A DNA stretch of 64,000 nucleotides. It comes from Streptomyces yatensis (GTDB taxonomy: Bacteria; Actinomycetota; Actinomycetes; Streptomycetales; Streptomycetaceae). Under the pieces are notes generated by a model, which had not been told where the DNA came from, ran no database searches, and worked only from the letters and a program-made list of their open reading frames with translations. The stretch is taken from NCBI RefSeq assembly GCF_018069625.1, contig NZ_CP072941.1:7688001-7752000 (forward strand), in the 5' to 3' direction. Below, one piece after another: positions 28,990 to 38,963 of the stretch. The translations under genes were made by a program, and so were the position numbers. Position 1 is the first letter of the stretch; each line of letters opens with the position of its first letter.

Positions 28990-29772
28990 TTACGGCGACG
29001 CCGGGGGATACAGCTCGCGCGGCAGACCCGCCGCCGCGGCCCGGTCCAGCAGCCACAGCGTGCGGCGGCGGCCGTACGCACCCGCCGCCGGAGCCTGCAG
29101 CTCCCCGGCACCCGACAGGGCTATCGTGACCGCCCTCGCCTTGTCCTCACCGGCCGCCAGCAGCCACACTTCCTGTGCCGCGCGGATCGCGGGCAGGGTC
29201 AGCGAGATCCGCACGGGCGGCGGTTTGGGCGCGCCGCGCACCCCGACCACCATCCGCTCGGTCTCCCGGACGGCGGGCAGCTCGGGGAAGAGCGAGGCCA
29301 CATGGGTGTCCGGGCCGACGCCCAGCAGCAGCACGTCGAACGACGGCACCGCGCCGTGGTTCTCCGGCCGCGCGGCCCGGGCCAGCTCGGCGGCGTACGC
29401 CTCGGCCGCGGCGTCCACGTCGCCGCCGTGAGGCCCGTCGGACGCGGGCATCGCGTGCACCCGCGCCGGGTCCAGCTCCACCTCGTCCAGCAGCGCCTCG
29501 CGGGCCTGGGTGACATTGCGGTCGGGGTGGCCCTCCGGCAGGAATCGCTCATCGCCCCACCACAGGTCCAGCCGCGACCAGTCGACCGCGTCGCGCGCCG
29601 GGGAGGCGGCGAGCGCGGCCAGCAGGCCGTTGCCGTTGCGCCCGCCGGTCAGGACGACCGAGGCGGAGCCACGGGTGGCCTGGGCGTCCACGATCTTCGT
29701 GATCAGCCGGGCCGCCGCGGCCTGGGCCATCAGCTCCTTGTCGCGGTGGACGACCACCTGTGGTGCGGTCAC
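28990..29772 (-). CDS. pgl: 6-Phosphogluconolactonase
   Basis: A 260-residue lactonase of the DevB/Pgl type, hydrolysing 6-phosphogluconolactone in the oxidative pentose-phosphate pathway. Family features are VVLTGGRNG near the N-terminus, WWGDERFLPEGHPDRN and LLLGVGPDTHVASLFP. The GTG start overlaps the opcA stop by four bases. Last gene of the tkt-tal-zwf-opcA-pgl operon, directly following the enzyme that makes its substrate. Confidence 0.95.
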   Translation of the reverse strand: MTAPQVVVHRDKELMAQAAAARLITKIVDAQATRGSASVVLTGGRNGNGLLAALAASPARDAVDWSRLDLWWGDERFLPEGHPDRNVTQAREALLDEVELDPARVHAMPASDGPHGGDVDAAAEAYAAELARAARPENHGAVPSFDVLLLGVGPDTHVASLFPELPAVRETERMVVGVRGAPKPPPVRISLTLPAIRAAQEVWLLAAGEDKARAVTIALSGAGELQAPAAGAYGRRRTLWLLDRAAAAGLPRELYPPASP

Positions 29773-30920
29773 TTGTCCGCCTTCCCGTCCGCCTTCCGCT
29801 CCTGGGCCTTCGCCGGAGGGTGAGGCTTCGGAGCCGGCGGCTGTGCCGGTGCCTGCGGCGGGTTCTTCGGCGAACCGGGCGCGTGCTCCGGCGGCGCCTC
29901 CGGGTCCCGGGTCGGCAGTGGCGGCCGGTCCGGCCCCGGTGCCACCTCGGTCGCCGGGGCGGCCTTGGCGTCCCGCTCCAGCGTGCCCACGCCGCCCTTG
30001 CCCAGCTTGTTCACGCCGAACTTCACCGACGACGCGTAGATCTCGTCGGGGTCCAGCCGGCGCAGCTCCTCGGCGATCAGCTCCGACATCTCACGCCGCT
30101 GCAGCGCCACATGCCGGTCGGGCTGGCCCGGCATCGCCAGCTCGGCCAGCGAGCCGTTCGCCCGGTCCAGGCAGATCACGCCGTCGGCCGTCTCCAGCCG
30201 CACCGCGGTGAGCCCGGGGCCCTCCGAGACCTGCCGGTTCACCGGCACCCCCAGCCGCTCGGCGAGCCACAGCGCGAGCAGCTCGCTGCTCGGGTTGTAC
30301 GCCTCGCCCTCGACGACCGCGGAGGTGATCGAGGAGTGCCGCTGGTCCAGGGCGGCGGCCAGGACGCTGCGCCACGGGGTGATCCGGGTCCAGGCCAGAT
30401 CGGTGTCGCCCGGGGTGTAGGTCGCGGCCCGCAGCCCCAGGGCCGCGACCGGGTCCTCGGTGGCCTGGGCGTCGGTGATCCGGCGCTGGGCCAGCTGTCC
30501 GAGCAGGTCCTCGCTGGGGTGCTCCGGGGCGTCCTCCGGCCACCACACCACCACCGGGGCATCCGGCAGCAGCAGGGGCAGGACCACCGAGTAGGCGTGG
30601 TTGGCGAGCTCGCCGTGCAGCCGCAGCAGCACCGTCTCGCCGGTGCCGGTCTCGCCGCCGACCCGCACCTCGGCGTCCATCCGGGCCATCTTGCGGTCGC
30701 GCGGCGACCGGCCCGGACGCTTGATGACGACCAGGATGCGCGAGGGGTGTTCCTTGGACGCCTCGCTGGCCGCCCTCAGCGCGTCGTAGTGATTGCCCTC
30801 GTCGGTGACGATGACGAGGGTCAGCACCATGCCCACGGCCGGCGTGCCGGTGGACCGGCGCGCCTGGATCAGAGCGGAGTTGATCCGGCTGGACGTGGTG
30901 TCCGTGAGATCGATGTTCAT
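29769..30920 (-). CDS. opcA: Glucose-6-phosphate dehydrogenase assembly protein OpcA
   Basis: A 383-residue OpcA, the allosteric/assembly partner that activates Zwf in cyanobacteria and actinobacteria. The family block VLTLVIVTDEGNHYDALRAASEAS and the WWPEDAPEHPSEDLLGQLAQRRITDA region are clear. The last 60 residues are a Pro/Ala/Lys-rich tail not expected to be folded. It overlaps zwf and pgl by four bases each, consistent with coupled synthesis of the complex. Confidence 0.95.
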   Translation of the reverse strand: MNIDLTDTTSSRINSALIQARRSTGTPAVGMVLTLVIVTDEGNHYDALRAASEASKEHPSRILVVIKRPGRSPRDRKMARMDAEVRVGGETGTGETVLLRLHGELANHAYSVVLPLLLPDAPVVVWWPEDAPEHPSEDLLGQLAQRRITDAQATEDPVAALGLRAATYTPGDTDLAWTRITPWRSVLAAALDQRHSSITSAVVEGEAYNPSSELLALWLAERLGVPVNRQVSEGPGLTAVRLETADGVICLDRANGSLAELAMPGQPDRHVALQRREMSELIAEELRRLDPDEIYASSVKFGVNKLGKGGVGTLERDAKAAPATEVAPGPDRPPLPTRDPEAPPEHAPGSPKNPPQAPAQPPAPKPHPPAKAQERKADGKADK

Positions 30921-32440
30921 GGCCGCCGCCAGCTCCGTCCGTCTCGTGCGAGCATCTCGTCCGCGGCTTTCGGCCCCCAGGTCCCGGCCGTGTACTGCTC
31001 GGGCCTGCCGTGCTTCTCCCAGTACTCCTCGATCGGGTCGAGGATCCGCCAGGACTGCTCGACCTCCTCATGGCGGGGGAAGAGATTCGCCTCGCCCAGC
31101 AGGACATCGAGCAGCAGCCGCTCGTACGCCTCGGGGCTGGACTCGGTGAAGGACTCGCCGTACTGGAAGTCCATCGTCACGTCCCGGATCTCCATGGAGG
31201 TGCCGGGCACCTTGGAGCCGAACCGGATGGTGACGCCCTCGTCCGGCTGCACCCGGATGACCAGGGCGTTCTGCCCGAGTTCCTGGGTGTCGGTGGCGTC
31301 GAAGGGGGAGTGCGGGGCGCGCTGGAAGACCACCGCGATCTCGGTGACCCGCCGCCCCAGCCGCTTGCCGGCGCGCAGGTAGAAGGGGACACCCGCCCAG
31401 CGGCGGTTGTCGATCTCCAGCTTGATCGCGGCGTAGGTGTCGGTCTTCGAGTGGGGGTCGATGCCCTCCTCCTCGAGATAGCCGCGCACCTCCTGGCCGC
31501 CCTGCCAGCCGGGGGCGTACTGTCCGCGGACCGTGTGCTTGCCCAGGTCCCTGGGCAGCTTGACCGCCCGCAGCGCCTTCAGCTTCTCGGTGACCAGGGA
31601 GGACGCCTCGAAGGAGGCGGGCTCCTCCATGGCGGTCAGCGCGAGGAGCTGCAGCAGGTGGTTCTGGATGACGTCACGGGCCGCGCCGATGCCGTCGTAG
31701 TAGCCCGCGCGCCCGCCGATGCCGATGTCCTCGGCCATGGTGATCTGCACATGGTCGACGTACGACCGGTTCCAGATCGGCTCGAACATCGTGTTGGCGA
31801 AGCGCAGCGCCATGATGTTCTGGACCGTCTCCTTGCCCAGGTAGTGGTCGATCCGGAAGACATCACCGGGCCGGAAGACCTCGTGGACGACCTGGTTGAG
31901 CTCCTGGGCGCTCTTCAGGTCGTGGCCGAAGGGCTTCTCGATGACCGCGCGCCGCCAGGAGTCGCCCTGCCCCTGCGACAGCCCGTGCTTCTTGAGCTGC
32001 TGGACGACGGTGGGGAAGAACTTCGGCGGGACCGACAGATAGAAGGCGAAGTTCCCGCCGGTGCCGCGCGCCTTGTCGAGCTCCTCTATGGTCGCCCGCA
32101 GGGTCGTGAACGCCTCGTCGTCGGAGAACTCGCCGGGTACGAAGCGGAACCCCTCGGCCAGCTGCTGCCAGACCTCCTCGCGGAACGGGGTCCGCGCGTA
32201 CTCCTTGACCGCGTCATGCACGACCTGGGTGAAGTCCTCGTCCTCCCAGTCGCGGCGGGCGAAGCCGACCAGCGAGAAGCCCGGCGGCAGCAGCCCGCGG
32301 TTGGCCAGGTCGTAGATGGCGGGCATCAGCTTCTTACGGGACAGATCGCCCGTGACGCCGAAGATCACGAGGCCGGACGGCCCCGCGATGCGCGGGAGCC
32401 GTCGGTCTCGTGGGTCACGCAGCGGATTGCTGCTGGTCAC
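30917..32440 (-). CDS. zwf: Glucose-6-phosphate 1-dehydrogenase
   Basis: A 507-residue NADP-dependent G6PDH, the entry step of the oxidative pentose-phosphate pathway. The cofactor motif GVTGDLSRKKLMPAIYDL, the active-site signature DHYLGKETVQNI and the EKPFGHD block are intact. ATG start; its stop overlaps opcA, and tal ends 4 bases before its start. Works with OpcA and Pgl in the same operon. Confidence 0.97.
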   Translation of the reverse strand: MTSSNPLRDPRDRRLPRIAGPSGLVIFGVTGDLSRKKLMPAIYDLANRGLLPPGFSLVGFARRDWEDEDFTQVVHDAVKEYARTPFREEVWQQLAEGFRFVPGEFSDDEAFTTLRATIEELDKARGTGGNFAFYLSVPPKFFPTVVQQLKKHGLSQGQGDSWRRAVIEKPFGHDLKSAQELNQVVHEVFRPGDVFRIDHYLGKETVQNIMALRFANTMFEPIWNRSYVDHVQITMAEDIGIGGRAGYYDGIGAARDVIQNHLLQLLALTAMEEPASFEASSLVTEKLKALRAVKLPRDLGKHTVRGQYAPGWQGGQEVRGYLEEEGIDPHSKTDTYAAIKLEIDNRRWAGVPFYLRAGKRLGRRVTEIAVVFQRAPHSPFDATDTQELGQNALVIRVQPDEGVTIRFGSKVPGTSMEIRDVTMDFQYGESFTESSPEAYERLLLDVLLGEANLFPRHEEVEQSWRILDPIEEYWEKHGRPEQYTAGTWGPKAADEMLARDGRSWRRP

Positions 32441-32444
32441 GGTT

Positions 32445-33563
32445 TCACGCCTCCGAGGGTGCGAGGCGCTTGAGCTCCGCCTCGGTGGACTTCAGCAGGT
32501 CGTTCCAGGAGGACTCGAACTTCTCGACGCCCTCGTCCTCGAGGACCTGGACGACCTCGTCGTAGGAGATCCCGATCCCGGCCAGCGCCTCGATGTCGGC
32601 CTTGGCCTGCTCGTAGGTGCCGCGCACGGTGTCGCCGCGGATCTCGCCGTGGTCGGCGACCGCCTCCAAGGTGGCCTCCGGCATGGTGTTGACGGTGCCG
32701 GGAGCCACCAGCTCCTCGACGTACATGGTGTCCTTGTACGCCGGGTCCTTGACGCCGGTCGAGGCCCACAGCGGACGCTGCTTGTTGGCGTTCGCCCGGT
32801 CCAGGGCGGCCCAGCGGTCGGAGCTGAAGACCTCCTCGTACGCCTGGTACGCGAGGCGGGCGTTGGCGATGGCGGCCTTGCCGCGCAGCGCCTTGGCCTC
32901 ATCGGTGCCGAGCTTGTCGATGCGCTTGTCGATCTCGGTGTCCACGCGGGAGACGAAGAAGGACGCCACCGAGTGGATCTTCTGCAGGTCCAGGCCCGCG
33001 GCCTTGGCCTTCTCCAGACCGGCCAGGAAGGCGTCCATGACCGCGCGGTACCGCTCCAGGGAGAAGATCAGCGTGACATTGACGCTGATGCCCAGGCCGA
33101 TCACCTCGGTGATCGCGGGCAGCCCCGCCTCGGTCGCCGGGATCTTGATGAAGGTGTTGGGCCGGTCCACCAGCCAGGCCAGCTGCTTGGCCTCGGCGAT
33201 GGTGGCGGCCGTGTTGTGGGCCAGGCGCGGGTCGACCTCGATGGAGACCCGGCCGTCCTGGCCGCCCGTCGCGTCGTACACCGGCCGGAGGATGTCGGCC
33301 GCGTCGCGGACGTCCGCCGTGGTGATCATGCGGACGGCTTCCTCGACGGTGAGCCTGCGGACCGCGAGGTCGGCCACCTGCTGCTGGTAGCCCTCACCGC
33401 TGGAGATCGCCTTCTGGAAGATCGACGGGTTGGTGGTGACGCCTACGACATGCTGCTGGTCGATCAGCTCGGCCAGGTTGCCGGAGGTGATCCTCTTGCG
33501 GGAGAGGTCGTCGAGCCAGATCGCGACGCCTTCGTCGGCCAGCCGCTTGAGTGCGTCTGTCAT
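32445..33563 (-). CDS. tal: Transaldolase
   Basis: A 372-residue transaldolase of the actinobacterial type, moving a dihydroxyacetone unit between sugar phosphates in the non-oxidative pentose-phosphate pathway. The TIM-barrel start [13 protein letters not shown] and the Schiff-base lysine segment [12 protein letters not shown] are conserved. It lies 45 bases after tkt and 4 bases before zwf. Confidence 0.97.
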   Translation of the reverse strand: MTDALKRLADEGVAIWLDDLSRKRITSGNLAELIDQQHVVGVTTNPSIFQKAISSGEGYQQQVADLAVRRLTVEEAVRMITTADVRDAADILRPVYDATGGQDGRVSIEVDPRLAHNTAATIAEAKQLAWLVDRPNTFIKIPATEAGLPAITEVIGLGISVNVTLIFSLERYRAVMDAFLAGLEKAKAAGLDLQKIHSVASFFVSRVDTEIDKRIDKLGTDEAKALRGKAAIANARLAYQAYEEVFSSDRWAALDRANANKQRPLWASTGVKDPAYKDTMYVEELVAPGTVNTMPEATLEAVADHGEIRGDTVRGTYEQAKADIEALAGIGISYDEVVQVLEDEGVEKFESSWNDLLKSTEAELKRLAPSEA

Positions 33564-33608
33564 GGGGTGTGTTCTCCTACTCGTCGCTACTAAGTCGTCT
33601 GCGGGGTG

Positions 33609-35687
33609 TCAGCGCCCTGCGGCGTCGAGAGATTCGCGGGCGGCGGTCACCACGGCCTCGGCAGTGAGGCCGAACTCCCGGAAGAGCACCTTGTAGTCGG
33701 CGGAGGCGCCGAAGTGCTCCAGCGAAACGATGCGGCCGGCCTCGCCGACGTAGCGGTGCCAGGTCAGGCCGATACCCGCCTCGACGGCCACGCGGGCCTT
33801 GACGGACGGCGGCAGCACTGTCTCCCGGTACCCCCTGTCCTGCTCCTCGAACCACTCGACCGAGGGCATTGACACGACGCGGGTCGGAACCCCGGCGGCC
33901 TGGAGCTGCTCACGCGCCTCCACGGCGAGCTGCACCTCCGAACCGGTGCCGATGAGGATGACCTGCGGCTCGCCGCCCTCGGCCTCGAAGAGGACGTAAC
34001 CGCCCTTGGCGGCGTCCTCACTGGCCTCGTAGGTCGGCACGTTCTGCCGGGTCAGCGCGAGGCCGTGCGGAGCCGGGTTCGCGCTGTGGCGGCGGGTGAT
34101 CTCGCGCCAGGCGATGGCCGTCTCGTTGGCGTCGGCCGGGCGGACCACGTTCAGGCCCGGGATGGCGCGCAGCACCGAGAGGTGCTCCACCGGCTGGTGG
34201 GTCGGGCCGTCCTCGCCGAGGCCGATGGAGTCGTGCGTCCACACGTAGGTGACCGGCAGCTTCATCAGCGCGGCGAGCCGGACGGCCGGGCGCATGTAGT
34301 CGGAGAAGACCAGGAAGGTGCCGCCGTAGACACGGGTGTTGCCGTGCAGCGCGATGCCGTTCATGGTCGAGCCCATGGCGTGCTCGCGGATGCCGAAGTG
34401 CACGGTGCGGCCGTACGGGTCGGCCTCCGGCAGCGGGTTGCCCTTCGGGAGGAAGGATGAGGACGCGTCGATCGTGGTGTTGTTGGAGCCCGCGAGGTCG
34501 GCGGAGCCGCCCCACAGCTCGGGCAGCACCCCGCCGAGCGCCTTGAGCACCTGGCCGGACGCCTTACGGGTGGCGACGTCCTTGCCCGGCTCGAAGACCG
34601 GCAGCGCGGACTCCCAGCCCTCGGGCAGCTCGCCCGCGCTGATCCGGTCGAACAGGGCGGCCCGCTCGGGGTTGGCGTTCCGCCACTCCTGGACCTTCTT
34701 GTCCCAGGCGGCGTGCGCCTGGCGGCCACGGTCGACCAGGGCGCGGGTGTGGTTGATGACGTCCGTGTCGACCGCGAAGTGCTGCTCGGGGTCGAAGCCC
34801 AGGACGCGCTTGGTGGCGGCGACCTCGTCGGCGCCCAGCGCCGAGCCGTGCGACGCCTCGGTGTTCTGCGCGTTCGGAGCGGGCCAGGCGATGATCGTAC
34901 GGGCCGCGATGATCGAGGGGCGCTCGGTCTCGGCCTGCGCCGCCTTGAGCGCCGCGTACAGCGCGTGGATGTCGAAGTCGCCGCTCTCGGCCTGCTCGAT
35001 GCGCTGGACGTGCCAGCCGTACGCCTCGTAGCGCTTCAGCACGTCCTCGGAGAGCGCGGTCGCGGTGTCGCCCTCGATCGAGATGTGGTTGTCGTCGTAC
35101 AGCGCGACGATGTTGCCCAGCTTCTGGTGGCCGGCCAGCGAGGACGCCTCGGCGGAGATGCCCTCCTCCAGGTCGCCGTCGGAGACGATCGCCCAGATGG
35201 TGTGGTCGAACGGAGAGGCGCCCTCGGGCGCCTCCGGGTCGAACAGGCCACGCTCGTAGCGGGCGGCCATCGCCATGCCCACCGCGTTGGCGATGCCCTG
35301 GCCCAGGGGGCCGGTGGTGGTCTCGACACCGGTGGTGTGGCCGTACTCCGGGTGGCCCGGGGTCTTGCTGCCCCAGGTGCGGAACGACCGCAGATCCTCG
35401 AGCTCCAGCCCGAAGCCCGCCAGGTACAGCTGGACGTAGAGGGTCAGGCTGGTGTGCCCCGGAGACAGCACGAAGCGGTCGCGGCCCGTCCACTCCGCGT
35501 CGGAGGGGTCGTGCCGCATCAGCTTCTGGAAGAGCAGGTAGGCGGCGGGTGCGAGGCTCATGGCCGTGCCAGGGTGGCCGTTACCGACCTTCTGTACGGA
35601 GTCCATGGCCAGGACCCGGGCCGTGTCGACGGCCTGCCGGTCCAGATCGGTCCACTCGAGGTCTGTGGTAGTCGGCTTGGTGCTCAC
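33609..35687 (-). CDS. tkt: Transketolase
   Basis: A 692-residue thiamine diphosphate-dependent transketolase. The N-terminal GHPGTAMSLAP, the ThDP motif beginning GDGDLEEGISAEA-like (SDGDLEEGISAEASSLAG) and ending in DDNHIS, and the transketolase block DSIGLGEDGPTHQPVEHL are all present. GTG start at 35687. First gene of the five-gene pentose-phosphate operon; divergent from ctaB. Confidence 0.97.
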   Translation of the reverse strand: MSTKPTTTDLEWTDLDRQAVDTARVLAMDSVQKVGNGHPGTAMSLAPAAYLLFQKLMRHDPSDAEWTGRDRFVLSPGHTSLTLYVQLYLAGFGLELEDLRSFRTWGSKTPGHPEYGHTTGVETTTGPLGQGIANAVGMAMAARYERGLFDPEAPEGASPFDHTIWAIVSDGDLEEGISAEASSLAGHQKLGNIVALYDDNHISIEGDTATALSEDVLKRYEAYGWHVQRIEQAESGDFDIHALYAALKAAQAETERPSIIAARTIIAWPAPNAQNTEASHGSALGADEVAATKRVLGFDPEQHFAVDTDVINHTRALVDRGRQAHAAWDKKVQEWRNANPERAALFDRISAGELPEGWESALPVFEPGKDVATRKASGQVLKALGGVLPELWGGSADLAGSNNTTIDASSSFLPKGNPLPEADPYGRTVHFGIREHAMGSTMNGIALHGNTRVYGGTFLVFSDYMRPAVRLAALMKLPVTYVWTHDSIGLGEDGPTHQPVEHLSVLRAIPGLNVVRPADANETAIAWREITRRHSANPAPHGLALTRQNVPTYEASEDAAKGGYVLFEAEGGEPQVILIGTGSEVQLAVEAREQLQAAGVPTRVVSMPSVEWFEEQDRGYRETVLPPSVKARVAVEAGIGLTWHRYVGEAGRIVSLEHFGASADYKVLFREFGLTAEAVVTAARESLDAAGR

Positions 35688-36092
35688 CCTGAGTCAGGGC
35701 TCCTCTCCACAATGTCGAAATCCGGTGACCGTATGTGCACCGGCGATGTCGAGCCTACCCCTGGAACAACGGTCATCTTTTCGAGTTCCACTCAACGGGA
35801 TAAGGAACGAATTCCGAGGTGGCCGCATTCCCTCCGGGGCCCGTCCGGATGGCGTCCCGGGCCCTACGGAAGGGGCCGTTCCGGGCCGTGCCCGGCCCGC
35901 CGTCCGCCGGGCGCCGCCGCCTCGCGGGTGCCTTGCGGGCGCCTTGCGGGCGCCTTACGGTGCCCCTTCAACACGAGGGACCCCGGCGGCGGGCGGCGTA
36001 TCCGCTACGTCTAGAGTGGCGTGGTACGCGCAAGTCTTTACCGGCTCTTCATGTCCGGTGCTTGCTGGTTCTTGCTTCCACCAGGGGTGTGC
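35688..36092. other. Divergent intergenic region tkt / ctaB
   Basis: About 400 bases without a supported gene. It must hold the outward promoters of the pentose-phosphate operon and ctaB, but I cannot assign hexamers with confidence; TAGGCT on the minus strand near 35750 is the best -10 candidate for tkt. Near the ctaB side is a short direct-repeat run (separate entry). Small open frames here have no ribosome-binding sites. Confidence 0.6.
35926..35958 (+). repeat. Three 11-bp direct repeats
   Basis: GGGTGCCTTGC, GGGCGCCTTGC and GGGCGCCTTAC in exact tandem, followed by a partial fourth copy, in the tkt-ctaB intergenic region. Possibly slippage; an operator role cannot be excluded. Confidence 0.7.
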
Positions 36093-37043
36093 GTGACGGC
36101 CGTCGAATCCCGTCCTGCGGGGGTGCTCGAGACGAGCGAAACGAGCTCCGGTCACCGGCCGTTCGGGGCCCGTGTCATGGCGTTCGTGGCGCTGACCAAG
36201 CCGCGCGTCATCGAACTGCTGCTGATGACGACCGTGCCGGTCATGTTCCTGGCCGCCCAGGGCGTCCCGGATCTGTGGCTGGTGGTCGCGACCTGTGTCG
36301 GCGGCTATCTGTCGGCCGGTGGCGCGGCCGCGTTCAACATGTATTACGACCGGGACATCGACGCGCTGATGGAGCGCACCGCGCAGCGCCCGCTCGTGAC
36401 CGGCATGGTCTCGCCGCGCGAATGCCTCGTCTTCGCCTTCGCGCTCGCGGCGGGGTCGACGGCCTGGTTCTGGGCGCTGGTCAACCCGCTGTCCGCGATG
36501 CTGTCGCTCGGTGCGCTGGTCTTCTACGTCGTCGTCTACACGATGTGGCTCAAGCGGCGCACCTCGCAGAACATCGTCTGGGGCGGCATCGCCGGCTGCA
36601 TGCCCGTGCTGATCGGCTGGTCCTCGGTGACCGACGAGGTCTCCTGGGCCGCCGTCATCCTCTTCCTCGTGATCTTCTTCTGGACGCCGCCGCACTACTG
36701 GCCGCTGTCGATGAAGGTCAAGGAGGACTACGAGCGGGCGAGCGTGCCGATGCTGCCGGTGATCGCGGGCAACAAGGTGGTCGCGCGCCAGATCGTCCTC
36801 TACAGCTGGGCCATGGTGGGCGTCTCCCTGTTGCTGTGGCCGCTGGGCTACACCGGCTGGTTCTACCCGGTCGTCGCGGCGGTGCTCGGCGGGTTCTGGC
36901 TGAAGGAGGCGCACGCGCTCCAGGGACGCGCCAAGGCCGGGATCATGGGGGCGAAGCTCAAGGAGATGCGGCTGTTCCACTGGTCGATCACCTATGTGTC
37001 GCTGCTGTTCGTCGCCGTGGCCGTGGACCCTTTCCTGCGGTGA
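36093..37043 (+). CDS. ctaB: Protohaem IX farnesyltransferase (haem O synthase)
   Basis: A 316-residue polytopic prenyltransferase that converts haem B to haem O for aa3-type cytochrome oxidase. The UbiA-family aspartate motif [15 protein letters not shown] and the second acidic loop after [13 protein letters not shown] are present, with about nine membrane segments. GTG at 36093 with AGGGG 5 bases upstream is preferred; the open frame extends to 36021 without support. ctaA, the next enzyme of the haem A pathway, lies 2 kb downstream on the other strand. Confidence 0.95.
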   Translation: MTAVESRPAGVLETSETSSGHRPFGARVMAFVALTKPRVIELLLMTTVPVMFLAAQGVPDLWLVVATCVGGYLSAGGAAAFNMYYDRDIDALMERTAQRPLVTGMVSPRECLVFAFALAAGSTAWFWALVNPLSAMLSLGALVFYVVVYTMWLKRRTSQNIVWGGIAGCMPVLIGWSSVTDEVSWAAVILFLVIFFWTPPHYWPLSMKVKEDYERASVPMLPVIAGNKVVARQIVLYSWAMVGVSLLLWPLGYTGWFYPVVAAVLGGFWLKEAHALQGRAKAGIMGAKLKEMRLFHWSITYVSLLFVAVAVDPFLR

Positions 37044-37067
37044 TTACCGGCGGGTAGCATCGGCTGT

Positions 37068-37742
37068 ATGGCAGACACCACCCAGCCGGAGCCGACGGAG
37101 AGCGGCGAGTCGGCCGCAGAGCCCTCCGCGCCGGCCGCAGCGTCCGAGCCGCCCAAGTCTTCCGAGGGCGGGGAGTCGGCCGCGCAGGCCTCCGCGCCGG
37201 AAGCAGCGTCCGAGCCGGCCAAGCCGTCCGAGCCGCCCAAGTCTCCCGAGGGCGGCGGGTCGGCCGCGCAGGCCTCCGCGCCGGCCGCAGCGTCCGAGCC
37301 GGCCAAGCCGTCCGAGCCGCCCAAGTCTCCCGAGGGCGGCGGGTCGGCCGCGCAGGCCGCCTCCGCGCCGGAAGCGGCGTCCGAGCCGGACACGCCCTCC
37401 AAGCCGGCCAAGCCCTCCAAGGACGAGAAGCGGGCCGAGCGGCTCGCCCGCCAGATCACGGCCTTCGCCACCGGCCACGGCGGCAGCGCCGAGGGGCAGA
37501 TCGCCCACATCGGGCGCGGCTCCGTCCGGATCGCCCTCGTCGGCGCCGACGGCGAATGGGGCGTTCTCGTCGCCCCCTCGCAGGAGAGCGCGCGGCGCGC
37601 GGCCGAGATCGCCGGGCTGACCCTCCAGGACGCCTTCGACGGCGAGCTGGCCGCCAAGGTCCGCACCGGTCCGTACGAGTGGGCGCGCATGGCGGGCATC
37701 CAGCTCGGCGGGCCCGGCAACCCTCCGGCACCCGCCTCGTAG
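37068..37742 (+). CDS. Hypothetical protein with repeated N-terminal tail
   Basis: A 224-residue protein of unknown function. Residues 1 to about 118 are a disordered Ala/Pro/Ser/Glu segment with three tandem repeats (residues 27-48, 49-76, 77-105) of the type EPAKPSEPPKSPEGGGSAAQ, encoded by 84-87 base DNA repeats. Residues about 119-220 form a compact-looking conserved region (ERLARQITAFATGHGGSAEG... to YEWARMAGIQLG). It starts 24 bases after ctaB, so probably the same transcript; orthologues occur at this locus in the genus as I recall. The repeat number is likely variable between strains. Confidence 0.8.
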   Translation: MADTTQPEPTESGESAAEPSAPAAASEPPKSSEGGESAAQASAPEAASEPAKPSEPPKSPEGGGSAAQASAPAAASEPAKPSEPPKSPEGGGSAAQAASAPEAASEPDTPSKPAKPSKDEKRAERLARQITAFATGHGGSAEGQIAHIGRGSVRIALVGADGEWGVLVAPSQESARRAAEIAGLTLQDAFDGELAAKVRTGPYEWARMAGIQLGGPGNPPAPAS

Positions 37743-37826
37743 AACGCCTGAGAACGGGTCCGGCGACACCTCGCGCCCCTTCCGTCCGTTAAGCCCGTCG
37801 ATGCCGGAGGGCGAGAGGCGGCGGCG

Positions 37827-38963
37827 ATGCACGAGGCGACGGACTCCCCGAACACCCTGGGCCCGCCGACCGGCCCGGTCCCCCGGGACGGGCCGGGCCC
37901 GGTGGCGGGACCGATCACGCTGCCCCCGCTGGTCGACCAGCACAGCCACGGCACGGTCGACGGCGAACTCGGCGTCGGCTCGTTCGAAACCCATCTGGCG
38001 GCCGCCGCCGGGTCGGGCGCGGCCCCGGCCGGCACCACCTTCTTCGACAGCTGGACCGGTCTGGCCGTGCGCCGCTGGTGTCCCCCGCTGCTGGGCATGG
38101 AGCCCCACTGCGCGCCCGTCAGCTATCTCGCCCGCCGCCGTGAGCTGGGTGCCTACCGGGCCGCACGGCTGCTGCTGCGCGGCGCCGGTATCGGCACCTT
38201 CCTGCTGGAGTCCGGCGCCCGGGACGACCTCAGCACCGCCGAGGAACTGGCCACGACGGCCGACGGCGCGGTCCATGAGGTGGTCCGGCTGGAGCCGCTG
38301 GCCGAGCAGGTCGCCGACACCTCCGGCACGGTCGACGCCTTCATCGGCAACACCGCCGAGGCGCTGTACGCGGCGGCCCAGCACGCGACCGCCTTCGCCA
38401 TGGGGATCGCCTTCTGCGACGAGCTGCCGCCCGATCCGCGCGAGGTCCGGCGCGCCGCCGCCCGCTGGCTCGCGCTCACCGTACGCCCGGCCCGGGACCG
38501 CGCCCCCGACCCCGCGCTCGCCCAGCATCTGCTGTGGAGCGCCGTCGCGACCGGCCTGCCGGTGCAGCTGCACTGCGCCGATCCGCAGTCGCTGGTCGGC
38601 TTCCTGCGCGCCACGGCGGGGTTCGGCACCGATCTGGTGCTGCTGCCCGACCGGCCGCACCACCGGCGGGCGGCCCAGCTCGCCGCGGCCTTCCCGCATG
38701 TCTACGCGGACGCCGGGCCGCGGCCCGGGGAGACCCTGGGCGAGGCGCCGTTCGGCAAGCTGCTCTTCTCGACGGGCGCGCGGGGGCTGCCCGAGCTGTA
38801 TGTGACCGCGTCCCGGCTGTTCGGCCAGGCCATGGCCCGGCTGGCGGACGAATGGGTCGCCGAGGAGATCTGCACCCGGGCCGAGGCCCAGCGGATCGCC
38901 GGGCTGGTCGCGGCCGGGACCGCGCGCCGGGTCTACCGGCTGGACGCGGCCGGCTCGGGCTGA
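37827..38963 (+). CDS. Amidohydrolase-family protein
   Basis: A 378-residue predicted TIM-barrel hydrolase. The HxH metal motif appears as DQHSHG near residue 37, a later metal-ligand region as LPVQLHCADPQSL, and the C-terminal KLLFSTGARGLPELYVTASRLF resembles the FluG-like amidohydrolase ending, although the usual SD-aspartate is STG here. Substrate unknown. It is placed between ctaB and ctaA, and its last 31 bases overlap the convergent ctaA gene. Confidence 0.8.
   Translation: MHEATDSPNTLGPPTGPVPRDGPGPVAGPITLPPLVDQHSHGTVDGELGVGSFETHLAAAAGSGAAPAGTTFFDSWTGLAVRRWCPPLLGMEPHCAPVSYLARRRELGAYRAARLLLRGAGIGTFLLESGARDDLSTAEELATTADGAVHEVVRLEPLAEQVADTSGTVDAFIGNTAEALYAAAQHATAFAMGIAFCDELPPDPREVRRAAARWLALTVRPARDRAPDPALAQHLLWSAVATGLPVQLHCADPQSLVGFLRATAGFGTDLVLLPDRPHHRRAAQLAAAFPHVYADAGPRPGETLGEAPFGKLLFSTGARGLPELYVTASRLFGQAMARLADEWVAEEICTRAEAQRIAGLVAAGTARRVYRLDAAGSG

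Noticed and set aside
25710..29111. A 1133-residue minus-strand open frame antisense to the MFS and pgi genes
   Set aside because: It is the GC-bias shadow of two well-supported genes; its product is His/Gln/Arg-rich without any domain and has no ribosome-binding site.
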